Assembly (NCBI GenBank): GCA_013152945.1 | Contig: JAADFL010000044.1 | Location: 1 to 31,724, forward strand | Length of the DNA: 31,724 nucleotides | DNA from: Deltaproteobacteria bacterium | Lineage (GTDB): Bacteria; Myxococcota_A; JAADFL01 | Direction: 5' to 3' | The notes under the pieces: model-generated | The model's input: only the letters and a program-made list of their open reading frames with translations | Told to the model about the DNA's origin: nothing | Database searches by the model: none | Shown here: positions 9,155 to 16,554 of the stretch, one piece after another | Layout: the number at the start of each line of letters is the position of its first letter | Position numbering within the stretch: position 1 is the first letter of the stretch | Program-made: the position numbers and the translations under genes

Positions 9155-10048
9155 ATGAACGCAATGGATTTAGACATGGAATACAAGACAAATAGAAATA
9201 TACCGATTGAAATCAGGTTGATGGATTGCATCCAGGGAATGTCAGAATTGAACGACTCTTCAGTCGATGTCGTTGTAACATCCCCCCCATATAATCTTGG
9301 AATAGGGTACTCGAGGTACCGTGACGACATTCCAAGACAGGAATACCTCGAGTGGACGAATTCATGGATCGGACAAGTCGCAAGGGTCATGAAGAGACAA
9401 GGTTCCTTCTTCTTGAATGTTTCCGGTTCACCCACCGACCCTTGGCTTCCATTCCAGGTTCTTGAGCAAGCCGGCAGGCATCTTAAGCTTCAGAATGTTA
9501 TACACTGGGTCAAATCCATAGCTATCGATCGAGGCGATATGGGAAATTATCAGGGCAGGCCCGCCAAGCTGGCTGTCGGCCACTACAAGCCCATTAATTC
9601 GAATAGATTCCTAAATGATGCTCATGAGTATATATTTCATCTCACCAAGGCAGGCACCACCAAATTGAACAAACTTGCAATCGGAGTCGAGTACACGGAC
9701 CAGAGCAACAAAAGCAGGTGGAAAAACGCGGGGAAAGGCCTGCGAGGCAGGGGAAACGTATGGTTCATCCCTTACAAGACCATAAGAATGAGAGCTAAAG
9801 ACAGGCCTCACCCTGCCACTTTTCCCGTAAAACTACCAAGGATGTGCATTCAACTTCATGACACGAAAGGGACGGATATGGTGCTGGATCCGTTTCTCGG
9901 TCTTGGAAGCACTGCCCTGGCCTGTATTGAATTGGATGTACCGTTCCTGGGATTTGAAATAGATGAAGTATATTTTAAAGAAACTCAAAAGAGAATCGAA
10001 AGCCAACTCGCGAAAACAATGCCTTTCGATTTCAAACCCGAATCATGA
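9155..10048 (+). CDS. Orphan DNA methyltransferase, beta class (N4-cytosine or N6-adenine)
   Basis: The 297-residue enzyme transfers a methyl group from SAM to DNA. The catalytic motif IV, TSPPY (42-46), comes before the SAM-binding motif I, DPFLGLGST (245-253), which is the beta-class order. Ser-Pro-Pro-Tyr at motif IV is most common in N4-cytosine enzymes, though some N6-adenine ones share it. HPATFPVKLP (219-228) is the usual motif X region. The target-recognition part is the middle, roughly 120-215. ATG 9155 has AGAGG at 9142-9146; a TTG at 9131 would include that ribosome-binding site. No restriction endonuclease gene is adjacent, so it may act as a solitary regulatory or protective methyltransferase. 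Confidence 0.88.
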   Translation: MNAMDLDMEYKTNRNIPIEIRLMDCIQGMSELNDSSVDVVVTSPPYNLGIGYSRYRDDIPRQEYLEWTNSWIGQVARVMKRQGSFFLNVSGSPTDPWLPFQVLEQAGRHLKLQNVIHWVKSIAIDRGDMGNYQGRPAKLAVGHYKPINSNRFLNDAHEYIFHLTKAGTTKLNKLAIGVEYTDQSNKSRWKNAGKGLRGRGNVWFIPYKTIRMRAKDRPHPATFPVKLPRMCIQLHDTKGTDMVLDPFLGLGSTALACIELDVPFLGFEIDEVYFKETQKRIESQLAKTMPFDFKPES

Positions 10049-10212
10049 TTTTCCTTTCTTCCAAATAAATCTTTTCCATTTTTTAATCGCTGTACTGTCT
10101 CAAATGCCTGGCCAAGCAGTATCATGGGTGAAGATATGGTCGCGGGCTGTTTTTTGTGGGGCACCTAGCGCATGGAAATAACAAGGGAATCATCATGGCA
10201 TCGAAATCAACC

Positions 10213-10257
10213 TCGGTGGGGATGCTCGGTGTGGGGATGCTCAGGCGGGGATGCTTC
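10213..10257. repeat. Short degenerate tandem repeat, unit about 14 bases
   Basis: Three G-rich units, TCGGTGGGGATGC, TCGGTGTGGGGATGC and TCAGGCGGGGATGC, follow one another, with a partial fourth (TTCGGTGC). They lie between the ends of two convergent genes (10049-10277), a 229-base gap with no gene or clear terminator. The repeat is not coding in any supported frame. Confidence 0.7.
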
Positions 10258-10277
10258 GGTGCTTAAAACCCTCGCCC

Positions 10278-10820
10278 CTACTCGATTACTTTGGAGACCT
10301 TGTCTATCGGCAACCTTTCAGGTTTACCGGGGCCTTCAGCAGGCTTTCCTATTGCCACGAGCGCCACCGGCCGGCGAAATTCAGGCAAGGATAAGACCTT
10401 GGAGACCATTCGTTCATCAAAAGCCCCCACCCATGAACTTCCGAATCCCAATGCATGGGCGGCAAGAAGCATATTCATGGTTGCTGCAGCAGTATCTTGC
10501 AGACAATACAGACTCACACCTCTTTCCCCATAGGCAGTCATGGCACGGCCCAGGTCTGCACAGACCACGATTACAACAGGTGCTGTAGCCAGGAATGCCT
10601 GTCCGAGTGCAGCTTCAGCTAATTTCCTCCTGACATCCGGATTTCTGACGACAAGGAAGTGCCATGGTTGTGAATTTCCGGCATTGGGTGCATGAATGGC
10701 CGCTTTCAAGAGACTTTGCACAACTGTTTCTGAAACAGGATCATCTCTAAATCGCCGTATGGTCCTTCTTGTTGTTATTACTTCCAGAACATGCCTTATT
10801 GCATCACTGTTGCGACCCAA
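10278..10820 (-). CDS. Nitroreductase-family flavoprotein
   Basis: The 180-residue protein belongs to the FMN-dependent nitroreductase family. TTRRTIRRFRDDPV near residue 16 is the FMN-phosphate binding start, and APNAGNSQPWHF is the usual second flavin motif. GFGSSWVGAF lies where the family binds FMN. Such enzymes reduce nitro compounds or quinones with NAD(P)H; the natural substrate cannot be told. The start is TTG 10820, supported by GGAGG six bases upstream on the coding strand; no in-frame ATG precedes the flavin motif. It begins 17 bases after the stop of a small lipoprotein gene, so the two are probably cotranscribed, an unusual pairing of a cytoplasmic enzyme with exported proteins. 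Confidence 0.88.
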   Translation of the reverse strand: MGRNSDAIRHVLEVITTRRTIRRFRDDPVSETVVQSLLKAAIHAPNAGNSQPWHFLVVRNPDVRRKLAEAALGQAFLATAPVVIVVCADLGRAMTAYGERGVSLYCLQDTAAATMNMLLAAHALGFGSSWVGAFDERMVSKVLSLPEFRRPVALVAIGKPAEGPGKPERLPIDKVSKVIE

Positions 10821-10837
10821 AGCAAGCCTCCGATCTC

Positions 10838-11080
10838 TTATTCATCATCCTGGGAACCTAAATCCAAAGATCTGCAATGTCCCTTCAAACAAACTTCCTT
10901 CTCGCGGCAGTCACAGTCCCACCTGCACCCGTCAACGCAGAATCCTCCTTCGCATACAAGTAACTTCGGACAGTCTGCATCAGACCTGCAGGCACCCGAA
11001 CCTGAAACGCAAGCAGAGAACATTGCCGTCATTGACAACGTGAAAAAAATCAAAACCAACGAAAAAACGAGACGATTCAT
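10838..11080 (-). CDS. Small Cys-cassette lipoprotein
   Basis: The 80-residue precursor has a hydrophobic signal and a likely lipobox Phe-Ser-Ala-Cys24. After it comes CRSDADCPKLLVCEGGFC, the same four-Cys cassette found after the lipoprotein Cys in neighbouring exported proteins, then a second group of Cys (about 51-69). It ends in a short acidic tail. The product is probably anchored to a membrane on its periplasmic or outer side. ATG 11080 lies 9 bases after the LRR stop, with an AGGT upstream. The function is unknown; the gene sits between an LRR lipoprotein and a nitroreductase in one probable operon. Confidence 0.75.
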   Translation of the reverse strand: MNRLVFSLVLIFFTLSMTAMFSACVSGSGACRSDADCPKLLVCEGGFCVDGCRWDCDCREKEVCLKGHCRSLDLGSQDDE

Positions 11081-11089
11081 CTTTTTTAC

Positions 11090-11845
11090 CTAGTTGCCGT
11101 CGTCATCTTTATCACAGTCGGTAAACACTGTCGCACCCCTTGAACGAAGCTCCTCAATGTTGGAGCCCTGGGCCTGGCAATCAAGAGAATTTCCTTTCAA
11201 GTCCACCAAATCGCCTTTTCCGATTCCCGGGTTTTCCACAAGTGCTTCCAGGTTGCTAATATTGTTTTCCGCCAGATTGAGAGTCGACAACTCCAACAGG
11301 CCTGACAACGGCTTAAGGTTTGCCACATGGTTTTTCCACAACTGGAGACTCTGAAGTTGTAAAATCTCCGCCAACGGGGTCAAATTCGACACCCTGTTTT
11401 CATTGAGGTGAAGTTCCAGTAAAGAAGGATGTCCGGACAAAGGCGACAGGTTGGCGACCCGGTTGTTGTCGAGATATAGTTTTTTTAAAGTTATGAAACA
11501 TTGAAGGCCGGAAATATTGGAAACGTTTTTGTTGGCAACATCCAACTCGGTCATCCCCTGGATGTCCCGGTAAACCAATTCCCGGTCCTCCGGCAACCCG
11601 AGGAGATCCCTGACGGCTTGCCTTAGATTCCTGTCGGGAAGCATGTGCCAACTCTTGTCTTCCGGGTCAGTTACAGGATCTACACAAGTATCGGGAATAC
11701 AGTCACCGAACTTGCACACAAGGCCTTCATCGCAGTCAGCAGCAGTTGCACATTCTTCTTCCCCACGGCAACCAATGAGGTTATGCGCAACCAATGATGA
11801 TAAAATAACGGCCATAACAATAAATAACATATTAAGACAACGCAT
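11090..11845 (-). CDS. Leucine-rich-repeat lipoprotein (internalin-like repeats)
   Basis: This 251-residue precursor has a clean lipobox Leu-Ile-Gly-Cys26. A four-Cys cassette follows (about 32-49). Residues about 95-215 form LRRs of the 22-residue bacterial internalin type (L-x-x-L-x-L-x-x-N-x-[IV]-x-x-L), including SLLELHLNENRVSNLTPLAE. A C-terminal Cys pair and an acidic tail (KDDDGN) cap the repeats. Such LRRs bind proteins, so a surface interaction role is likely. ATG 11845 is preceded by a strong GGAGGT. It heads the minus-strand run with the small lipoprotein and nitroreductase genes. No membrane helix beyond the signal is seen. Confidence 0.85.
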   Translation of the reverse strand: MRCLNMLFIVMAVILSSLVAHNLIGCRGEEECATAADCDEGLVCKFGDCIPDTCVDPVTDPEDKSWHMLPDRNLRQAVRDLLGLPEDRELVYRDIQGMTELDVANKNVSNISGLQCFITLKKLYLDNNRVANLSPLSGHPSLLELHLNENRVSNLTPLAEILQLQSLQLWKNHVANLKPLSGLLELSTLNLAENNISNLEALVENPGIGKGDLVDLKGNSLDCQAQGSNIEELRSRGATVFTDCDKDDDGN

Positions 11846-11909
11846 GCGGTTACCTCCAAGCCAGCCGATCCAACCGAAAAATGAATATAAAAAGTTGACC
11901 GGACACAGC

Positions 11910-11938
11910 TTGCAACATTAACCTTAGAACAGGATAAA
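11910..11938 (+). promoter_or_regulatory. Candidate promoter for the small secreted protein
   Basis: TTGCAA (11910-11915) and GATAAA (11933-11938) are separated by 17 bases. Each matches four of six consensus positions. Transcription would begin near 11945, right at the first of two hairpins. The match is fair rather than strong. Confidence 0.33.
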
Positions 11939-11942
11939 GAAA

Positions 11943-12006
11943 AGCTCCTGGCCGGGCAAGCAAATTAATTCGCCGGGAGCTCGAACAGGGCACATGGGTT
12001 GCCCTG
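11943..12006 (+). promoter_or_regulatory. Two tandem hairpins in the leader before the secreted-protein gene
   Basis: The first hairpin pairs AGCTCCTGGC (11943-11952) with GCCGGGAGCT (11972-11981), with one G-T wobble and a 19-base loop. The second is a perfect 7-bp stem, CAGGGCA (11986-11992) with TGCCCTG (12000-12006), around CATGGGT. It ends four bases before the AAGGAGG (12011-12017) of the next gene. No T-run follows, so neither is a standard terminator. They could be a 5' stabilising structure, a protein binding site or an unrecognised riboregulator; no known riboswitch consensus was recognised. Confidence 0.45.
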
Positions 12007-12023
12007 GAAAAAGGAGGGTGACC

Positions 12024-12551
12024 ATGAAAATCACCTCATGCGAGCATAATGGGCATAGTGAAACGAATCTGAATGCCACCTTGTTTTTCTTATCGGCACT
12101 TTTGTTTTTTACAACATTGCCGTTGAGCACTGAAGCCAAAGATCCGCTGGCTCCGCTCAAGGGCAGGATAATAATCAATCCATCGACAATATATGTACCT
12201 GATAACAGTGAAGACTTTGTAAGAAGCATGCTGGATCAACACAATCCGGTAATAAAACCCGATTTCAACGGCCAATACAAGATTCATTACATCGCATTCT
12301 TCAAGAATAAGCCCAATACGAAGAAATTATTCGTAATCGTGGGATCAAAAGACGGTGAGGTGCTCCAGATGGCGGAGGTGCCGATAAAACCAGATCAAAC
12401 TACATTGCAATCTTTCTTGATTGTGGAAGGAAAGCCTAAACCCGGCAAGACTTACAAATTGAAGGTGCTCAAGGTGAAAGGGAAGAAGGAAAAGATAATT
12501 GCAGAGGAAACCGTGCATCTTAAGCTTGTGGCAGGTAACGGCGGAAAATAG
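12024..12551 (+). CDS. Small secreted protein of unknown function
   Basis: The 175-residue precursor has a signal peptide whose core (LFFLSALLFFTTL) ends near residue 38 (STEA). The mature part looks like a beta-sandwich with a Lys-rich C-terminal half. It has no Cys in the mature region and no lipobox. By memory its layout resembles conserved hypothetical exported proteins of Myxococcota, but no named family can be given. ATG 12024 has AAGGAGG six bases upstream, so the in-frame start at 11994 is not used. The gene precedes the VWA/ASH lipoprotein by 187 bases, and that gene has its own possible promoter, so cotranscription is uncertain. Confidence 0.72.
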   Translation: MKITSCEHNGHSETNLNATLFFLSALLFFTTLPLSTEAKDPLAPLKGRIIINPSTIYVPDNSEDFVRSMLDQHNPVIKPDFNGQYKIHYIAFFKNKPNTKKLFVIVGSKDGEVLQMAEVPIKPDQTTLQSFLIVEGKPKPGKTYKLKVLKVKGKKEKIIAEETVHLKLVAGNGGK

Positions 12552-12619
12552 CTAAAAGAACCTGGATCCGCCTCTAACAAACTAATTTGAGCTTCGGCCA
12601 ATAAATCGCCGTTGTCAAC

Positions 12620-12648
12620 TTGACCAAATATTATTTAATCATTAGAGT
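12620..12648 (+). promoter_or_regulatory. Candidate sigma70-like promoter for the VWA/ASH lipoprotein
   Basis: TTGACC (12620-12625, five of six consensus) is followed by an AT-rich 17-base spacer and TAGAGT (12643-12648, four of six). The start would lie near 12655, leaving a leader of about 84 bases before ATG 12739. An overlapping TTGTCA/TTTAAT pair is an alternative. Confidence 0.42.
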
Positions 12649-12738
12649 TTCAAAAGGTAGGTGCTGAAATCCCCGATCTTTACATTGTACCGGCTCGTGA
12701 TCTGAATTTCTTTGGTCCGGGCACCGGGAGGTGATGAC

Positions 12739-15114
12739 ATGAAGATACCACGCATCGTAGCGACACTCGTCCTGACATTGGCTCCCTTATCCATGTTAAA
12801 CACATCCGGCTGTGGAGAAACCACGAAATCACAATGCACCCAAAATGGCGACTGTGCCTTTTACCAAGTTTGTGAAGGCGGCGCTTGTCAATCAATCCCC
12901 TGTAGTGAAGACAAGGATTGCCCGATAAACAGCAGTTGTGTCAACTTCAAGTGCGCGCCTGCAGGAGACGCGGACACTGACACAGACACCGATATCGATA
13001 CGGATACTGACACAGACACGGACACTGACACCGATATTGATACGGACACTGACACAGACACTGACACCGATATTGATACGGACACAGATACGGACACCGA
13101 CACAGACGCCGATATTGATACGGACGCAGATACGGATACTGATACGGATACTGATACGGCTCACCCGGCAATTGCAACAATTCCCACCATTCTTGATTTC
13201 GGGTACGTTCCGGGTGGACGAATAAACATGTTGTCAGTATTGGTAAAGAGCATTGGTAAAAAGGCTCTTGTTGTTGATTCAGTAAAACTTTCCCAAGAAT
13301 CAAGCCCGAATTTTTCCCTGGATTTGGGCAATACAGAATTTCCGCTTTCGCTGAAACCTGGCGGCAGTTGGTCTTTCAAGACTGTCTATGCCCCGCCGGT
13401 GGATGCGGAAGAAACCGGGAAAATCATAATAAAGTGTAATGATCCCGGCAAGTCACAGGTCGAGATTCCGGTGTCGAGCAAATTGAAAGGCACCCCGTGG
13501 ATTGAAACAGACCCGGCAAAGAACCAAGGCCTGGATTTCGGCCGGGCAAGGATAGGAGACCAGGTAATAAAGAATGTGAAAATATTGTCAACCGGGACAC
13601 GAACACTGGACGTCAACGGACTTACAATAACCGGAAACGGGCGGAATGCCTTTAGTGTGGATGCCTCTGTAATACTGCCGATCCCGGTAACGCCGGGCGG
13701 AGAATATGATTTGCCTTTGATATTCAAGCCAACCGATGAAAAAGTTTTCAATGCGGAATTGAACATACAAAGTAATGCTCAAAATGACCCGTCGATAAAA
13801 ATATACCTCCTTGGCACGGGAATCGGGTCGGACTTACAAATATACCCTTCAAGCCTGGAATTCGGTCAGCAACCCGCCGGTTGCGGCAGTCCTTTTATTA
13901 ATGTCTATGTGTATAACCGTAGTGATAATGATATACAATTGACATCACTCGATATCGATCCACAAGGCAGTGATTTCTCCATAGAAAATCCACCCAGCTT
14001 GCCTTACTTGCTGGATGCCATCAGCGGTACATTGATTATCCGGGTGGTATATTCTCCCTTGGATCAGGGAGTCGACAGTGCAAACCTGGTGCTTAAGGCC
14101 AATTACTCGTCCGGGCCGGAGGCCGGAAATTCGCTCCCGGACTCACCGTTCGAAATACCGATGCACGGTGAGGGAATCGGCCAGGAAAGGCAAGACATAT
14201 TCACCCAGGCCGCAATATACGGCAAGGTCGACATACTATGGGTCGTGGACAACTCGGGATCCATGTCTGACAACCAGAAAAATATCGGCGACAATTTTCA
14301 GAAATTCATCGACGTAGCCGTGCAATACGATGCAGACTATCATATCGGCGTGATAACCACCGACGTTGACGATTCTTCACAGAAAGGAAAGTTGCAAGGC
14401 ACGCCGAAATTCATTGATAAAAACACACCCAACCCGGCAAACGCCTTCAAATCGAATGTAATGGTAGGGGCAAACGGCTCTGCCACGGAGCAGGGCCTAT
14501 ACGCATCTTATCTCGCGTTCAAGGATACGGCCGCAGCCAGCTACAACCAGGGTTTTCTGCGAGACGATGCAAGATTGGCTGTAATCTACGTCAGTGATGA
14601 GCAGGATCAGTCTGAATGCACCAGGTTCATATGCAACGATAGCACAGGCGACGGTTACAAGCCTGTATCGACATATGTCAACTTCCTGAAAAACCTGAAG
14701 CACTTTGTACCGGGCCAGGTTGTGCTGTCAGCTTTTGTCATGGTACCTCCGGGAAACTCTTGCGCAGAAGGAGCCACGCCTGGAACCAGGTACATAGAAG
14801 CGGCCCAGGACACAGGGGGAGTCGTTGAGTCCATTTGCGCCCCGGACTGGGCTCAATCGCTCCAAAACCTGGGATTGAACGCATTCGGGCTGCCGGACAC
14901 TTTCTACTTGTCCAGTGAGCCTGGCCAGGGAACAATAACCGTGTTCATAGAGCCAAGCGATCCGAATGATCCCAGGGGCGCCAGATTCCAGGTCCCGGAG
15001 GATACGAGCAACGGCTGGAAATATTGGCCCGGGCCGCCTTCCATCAGGTTCTATGGCAACCAGGTCCCGAAACCGGGCGACAAGATCGAAGTCAATTACA
15101 AGGCGTGCCCCTAA
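12739..15114 (+). CDS. VWA-domain lipoprotein with Cys cassette, Asp-Thr stalk and ASH-like repeats
   Basis: The 791-residue precursor has a signal peptide ending in Thr-Ser-Gly-Cys25, an acceptable lipobox with Thr at -3. Two four-Cys cassettes (about 34-73) follow, then an Asp-Thr stalk (77-140). Three ASH/HYDIN-type immunoglobulin-like repeats span about 144-490; each begins with a Leu-Asp/Glu-Phe-Gly strand and ends in a Gly-x-Gly or Ser-Lys strand. A VWA domain (from about 498) carries WVVDNSGSM, an intact MIDAS D-x-S-x-S. The C-terminus has a further beta domain ending in KACP. It is probably displayed on the outer surface. ATG 12739 has GGGAGG just upstream. Its ligand is unknown. Confidence 0.85.
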   Translation: MKIPRIVATLVLTLAPLSMLNTSGCGETTKSQCTQNGDCAFYQVCEGGACQSIPCSEDKDCPINSSCVNFKCAPAGDADTDTDTDIDTDTDTDTDTDTDIDTDTDTDTDTDIDTDTDTDTDTDADIDTDADTDTDTDTDTAHPAIATIPTILDFGYVPGGRINMLSVLVKSIGKKALVVDSVKLSQESSPNFSLDLGNTEFPLSLKPGGSWSFKTVYAPPVDAEETGKIIIKCNDPGKSQVEIPVSSKLKGTPWIETDPAKNQGLDFGRARIGDQVIKNVKILSTGTRTLDVNGLTITGNGRNAFSVDASVILPIPVTPGGEYDLPLIFKPTDEKVFNAELNIQSNAQNDPSIKIYLLGTGIGSDLQIYPSSLEFGQQPAGCGSPFINVYVYNRSDNDIQLTSLDIDPQGSDFSIENPPSLPYLLDAISGTLIIRVVYSPLDQGVDSANLVLKANYSSGPEAGNSLPDSPFEIPMHGEGIGQERQDIFTQAAIYGKVDILWVVDNSGSMSDNQKNIGDNFQKFIDVAVQYDADYHIGVITTDVDDSSQKGKLQGTPKFIDKNTPNPANAFKSNVMVGANGSATEQGLYASYLAFKDTAAASYNQGFLRDDARLAVIYVSDEQDQSECTRFICNDSTGDGYKPVSTYVNFLKNLKHFVPGQVVLSAFVMVPPGNSCAEGATPGTRYIEAAQDTGGVVESICAPDWAQSLQNLGLNAFGLPDTFYLSSEPGQGTITVFIEPSDPNDPRGARFQVPEDTSNGWKYWPGPPSIRFYGNQVPKPGDKIEVNYKACP
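12967..13158 (+). repeat. Hexanucleotide tandem repeat encoding (Asp-Thr)n, copy 2
   Basis: The 192 bases (64 codons) have a basic 6-base period. A higher-order period is also visible: the block starting GATATYGATACGGA recurs at 12991, 13033, 13069 and 13111, that is every 36-42 bases. This suggests growth by duplication of longer blocks as well as slippage of single units. The frame stays open throughout. Confidence 0.95.
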
Positions 15115-15442
15115 GCATTTTTTCTTGTTCTTTTCCCTGCCCTGATTTCTCTCCAAAGGTGATATTTTTCAATCCGGATATCCCGCCTCATCCTGTACCA
15201 TTCTGTTGGTTGTACGATTCAAGTGTATATTACAATAGAAAACGCAGTCAGTCACATCTCGGCTAATTTAGTCCGGCCGAATTCGAGAGACTCACCGGGA
15301 AGACAACGACTGTGGCAGCACAAATCGACCTGTCTATTTTTAGGGCAAGGTCAAATCTGCACTCAAGTTTAAAGCAACCAATCCGAATTTAATAATTAAG
15401 GGCCGGCTGCAAATACAGCAGCCCGCTCTGCCCGGAGTGTTC
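15115..15442 (+). other. Intergenic region before the HDOD gene
   Basis: This 328-base gap has no supported gene. An AT-rich patch near 15225-15236 (TATATTACAAT) could be a -10 region, but no -35 at good distance was found. Near the gene, GGCTGC (15405-15410) and GCAGCC (15418-15423) form a 6-bp hairpin with a 7-base loop, about 20 bases before the start. No riboswitch consensus or terminator was recognised. Confidence 0.4.
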
Positions 15443-16315
15443 ATGGCAAACGACAAGTTGGCAAAGGTTGTCAAGGCGATTGAGAGTTCGGACCTGGGGT
15501 CCATTAAGGTCATCCTGTCCGGCCTCGTAAAGCTGGCCAACGATCCTATGGCCAATATCAAAGATCTGCAGAATATCATCAAGCTGGACCCGCCGTTGGC
15601 GGGAAAGATCCTGTCTGTCGCCAATTCCGCGTACTATGCTACGCAAAGAAGATTCAACAACATCGAACAAGCAGTCATATGGATTGGACTTGAAGCAGTC
15701 AAAGAAATTGCATTGAGTCAATTCGCCTGTGATATTTTCACAATGAATTCGAAAAAACATCGAATCCGCTCCAGGTTATCATTGTGGCGGCATAGCCTTG
15801 TAGTGGCCATATTGGCAAAGCTGATATACAGGCGGGAATTGGGTAAACCTGGAGGAAATGCATTTACCGCCGGAATAATTCATGATATCGGATTAATCTT
15901 CGAAGACCAGCACTTAAACGGAGATTTCGTGACAGTACTTGAAGAAATGGATGAATATGATGGTTCCATAGTCGACATTGAACAGAAGGTCCTGGGGTTC
16001 GATCATGCAGGTCTGGCTATGACCATCGCCAACAGATGGGATTTCCCATCTGACATCGCCTTTGCTTTGGCAGGCCACCACGGCCCTGATTCAACTCCGT
16101 CGAATTTCCGTATGCTGACAAATGTCATTTTCCTGTGTGACAATGTAAGCCATGACATGGGATTCGGTTTCTATGAGTTGAGCCAGGAGCAGGTAAATGA
16201 AAACATCAAGAATTCCCTGGAATTACTCCAAATAGATGAGCATAGCCTGGACCTCTTGTCCGAGGATGTAAACTTTGAACTCGATAACATGCTGAAAAAC
16301 TTTTCACCTTTTTAA
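15443..16315 (+). CDS. HDOD-domain signalling protein
   Basis: The 290-residue protein is almost entirely an HDOD domain (about 20-220), a relative of HD phosphohydrolases that lacks full catalysis in many members. The KLDPPLAGKILSVANSAYY and IEQAVIWIGLEAVKEIAL segments (near 47-92) are typical. An HD pair is present at 147-148 (IIHDIGLI), and a later HH appears in LAGHHGP. HDOD proteins regulate motility, stress or cyclic-nucleotide responses through protein contacts; the partner here is unknown. ATG 15443 follows CCGGAG; a GTG two codons earlier would also be in frame but overlaps that site. The gene stands alone with about 240 bases on its right. Confidence 0.88.
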   Translation: MANDKLAKVVKAIESSDLGSIKVILSGLVKLANDPMANIKDLQNIIKLDPPLAGKILSVANSAYYATQRRFNNIEQAVIWIGLEAVKEIALSQFACDIFTMNSKKHRIRSRLSLWRHSLVVAILAKLIYRRELGKPGGNAFTAGIIHDIGLIFEDQHLNGDFVTVLEEMDEYDGSIVDIEQKVLGFDHAGLAMTIANRWDFPSDIAFALAGHHGPDSTPSNFRMLTNVIFLCDNVSHDMGFGFYELSQEQVNENIKNSLELLQIDEHSLDLLSEDVNFELDNMLKNFSPF

Positions 16316-16554
16316 AACATCTTTTGACATTGTTCGCTTCAAGGGCCGGGGTTTATTTACGCCTACATTAAGTTAAACAAACCAAGGCCGGTATAAATGT
16401 TTTTCTAAAGTTCGGAAAAAACTTGAACAACTCGTTGATAAAATGGCATTAGTGATCCGTAACCCGGTGCTTTGAAATCAAAAATTTGCGGCATAATAGG
16501 CGTTATACGGGAAAGAATCCGAATTGAGCCTGCTTAACCCATGAGTTTTACGGA
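16316..16554 (+). other. Intergenic region with an imperfect inverted repeat
   Basis: GGCCGGGGTTT (16344-16354) and AAACCAAGGCC (16379-16389) match as an inverted repeat at 9 of 11 positions, with a 24-base loop and a T-run (16400-16404) downstream. It could be a weak terminator for the HDOD gene. Near 16473-16500, TTGAAA and TAATAG are 16 bases apart and may be a poor promoter for the permease gene. Confidence 0.3.

Noticed and set aside
15270-15440. Possible c-di-GMP (GEMM) riboswitch before the HDOD gene
   Set aside because: Fragments such as AGGGCAAGG and AAAGC appear, but the conserved GACGCAAAGC core and the tetraloop receptor are absent.
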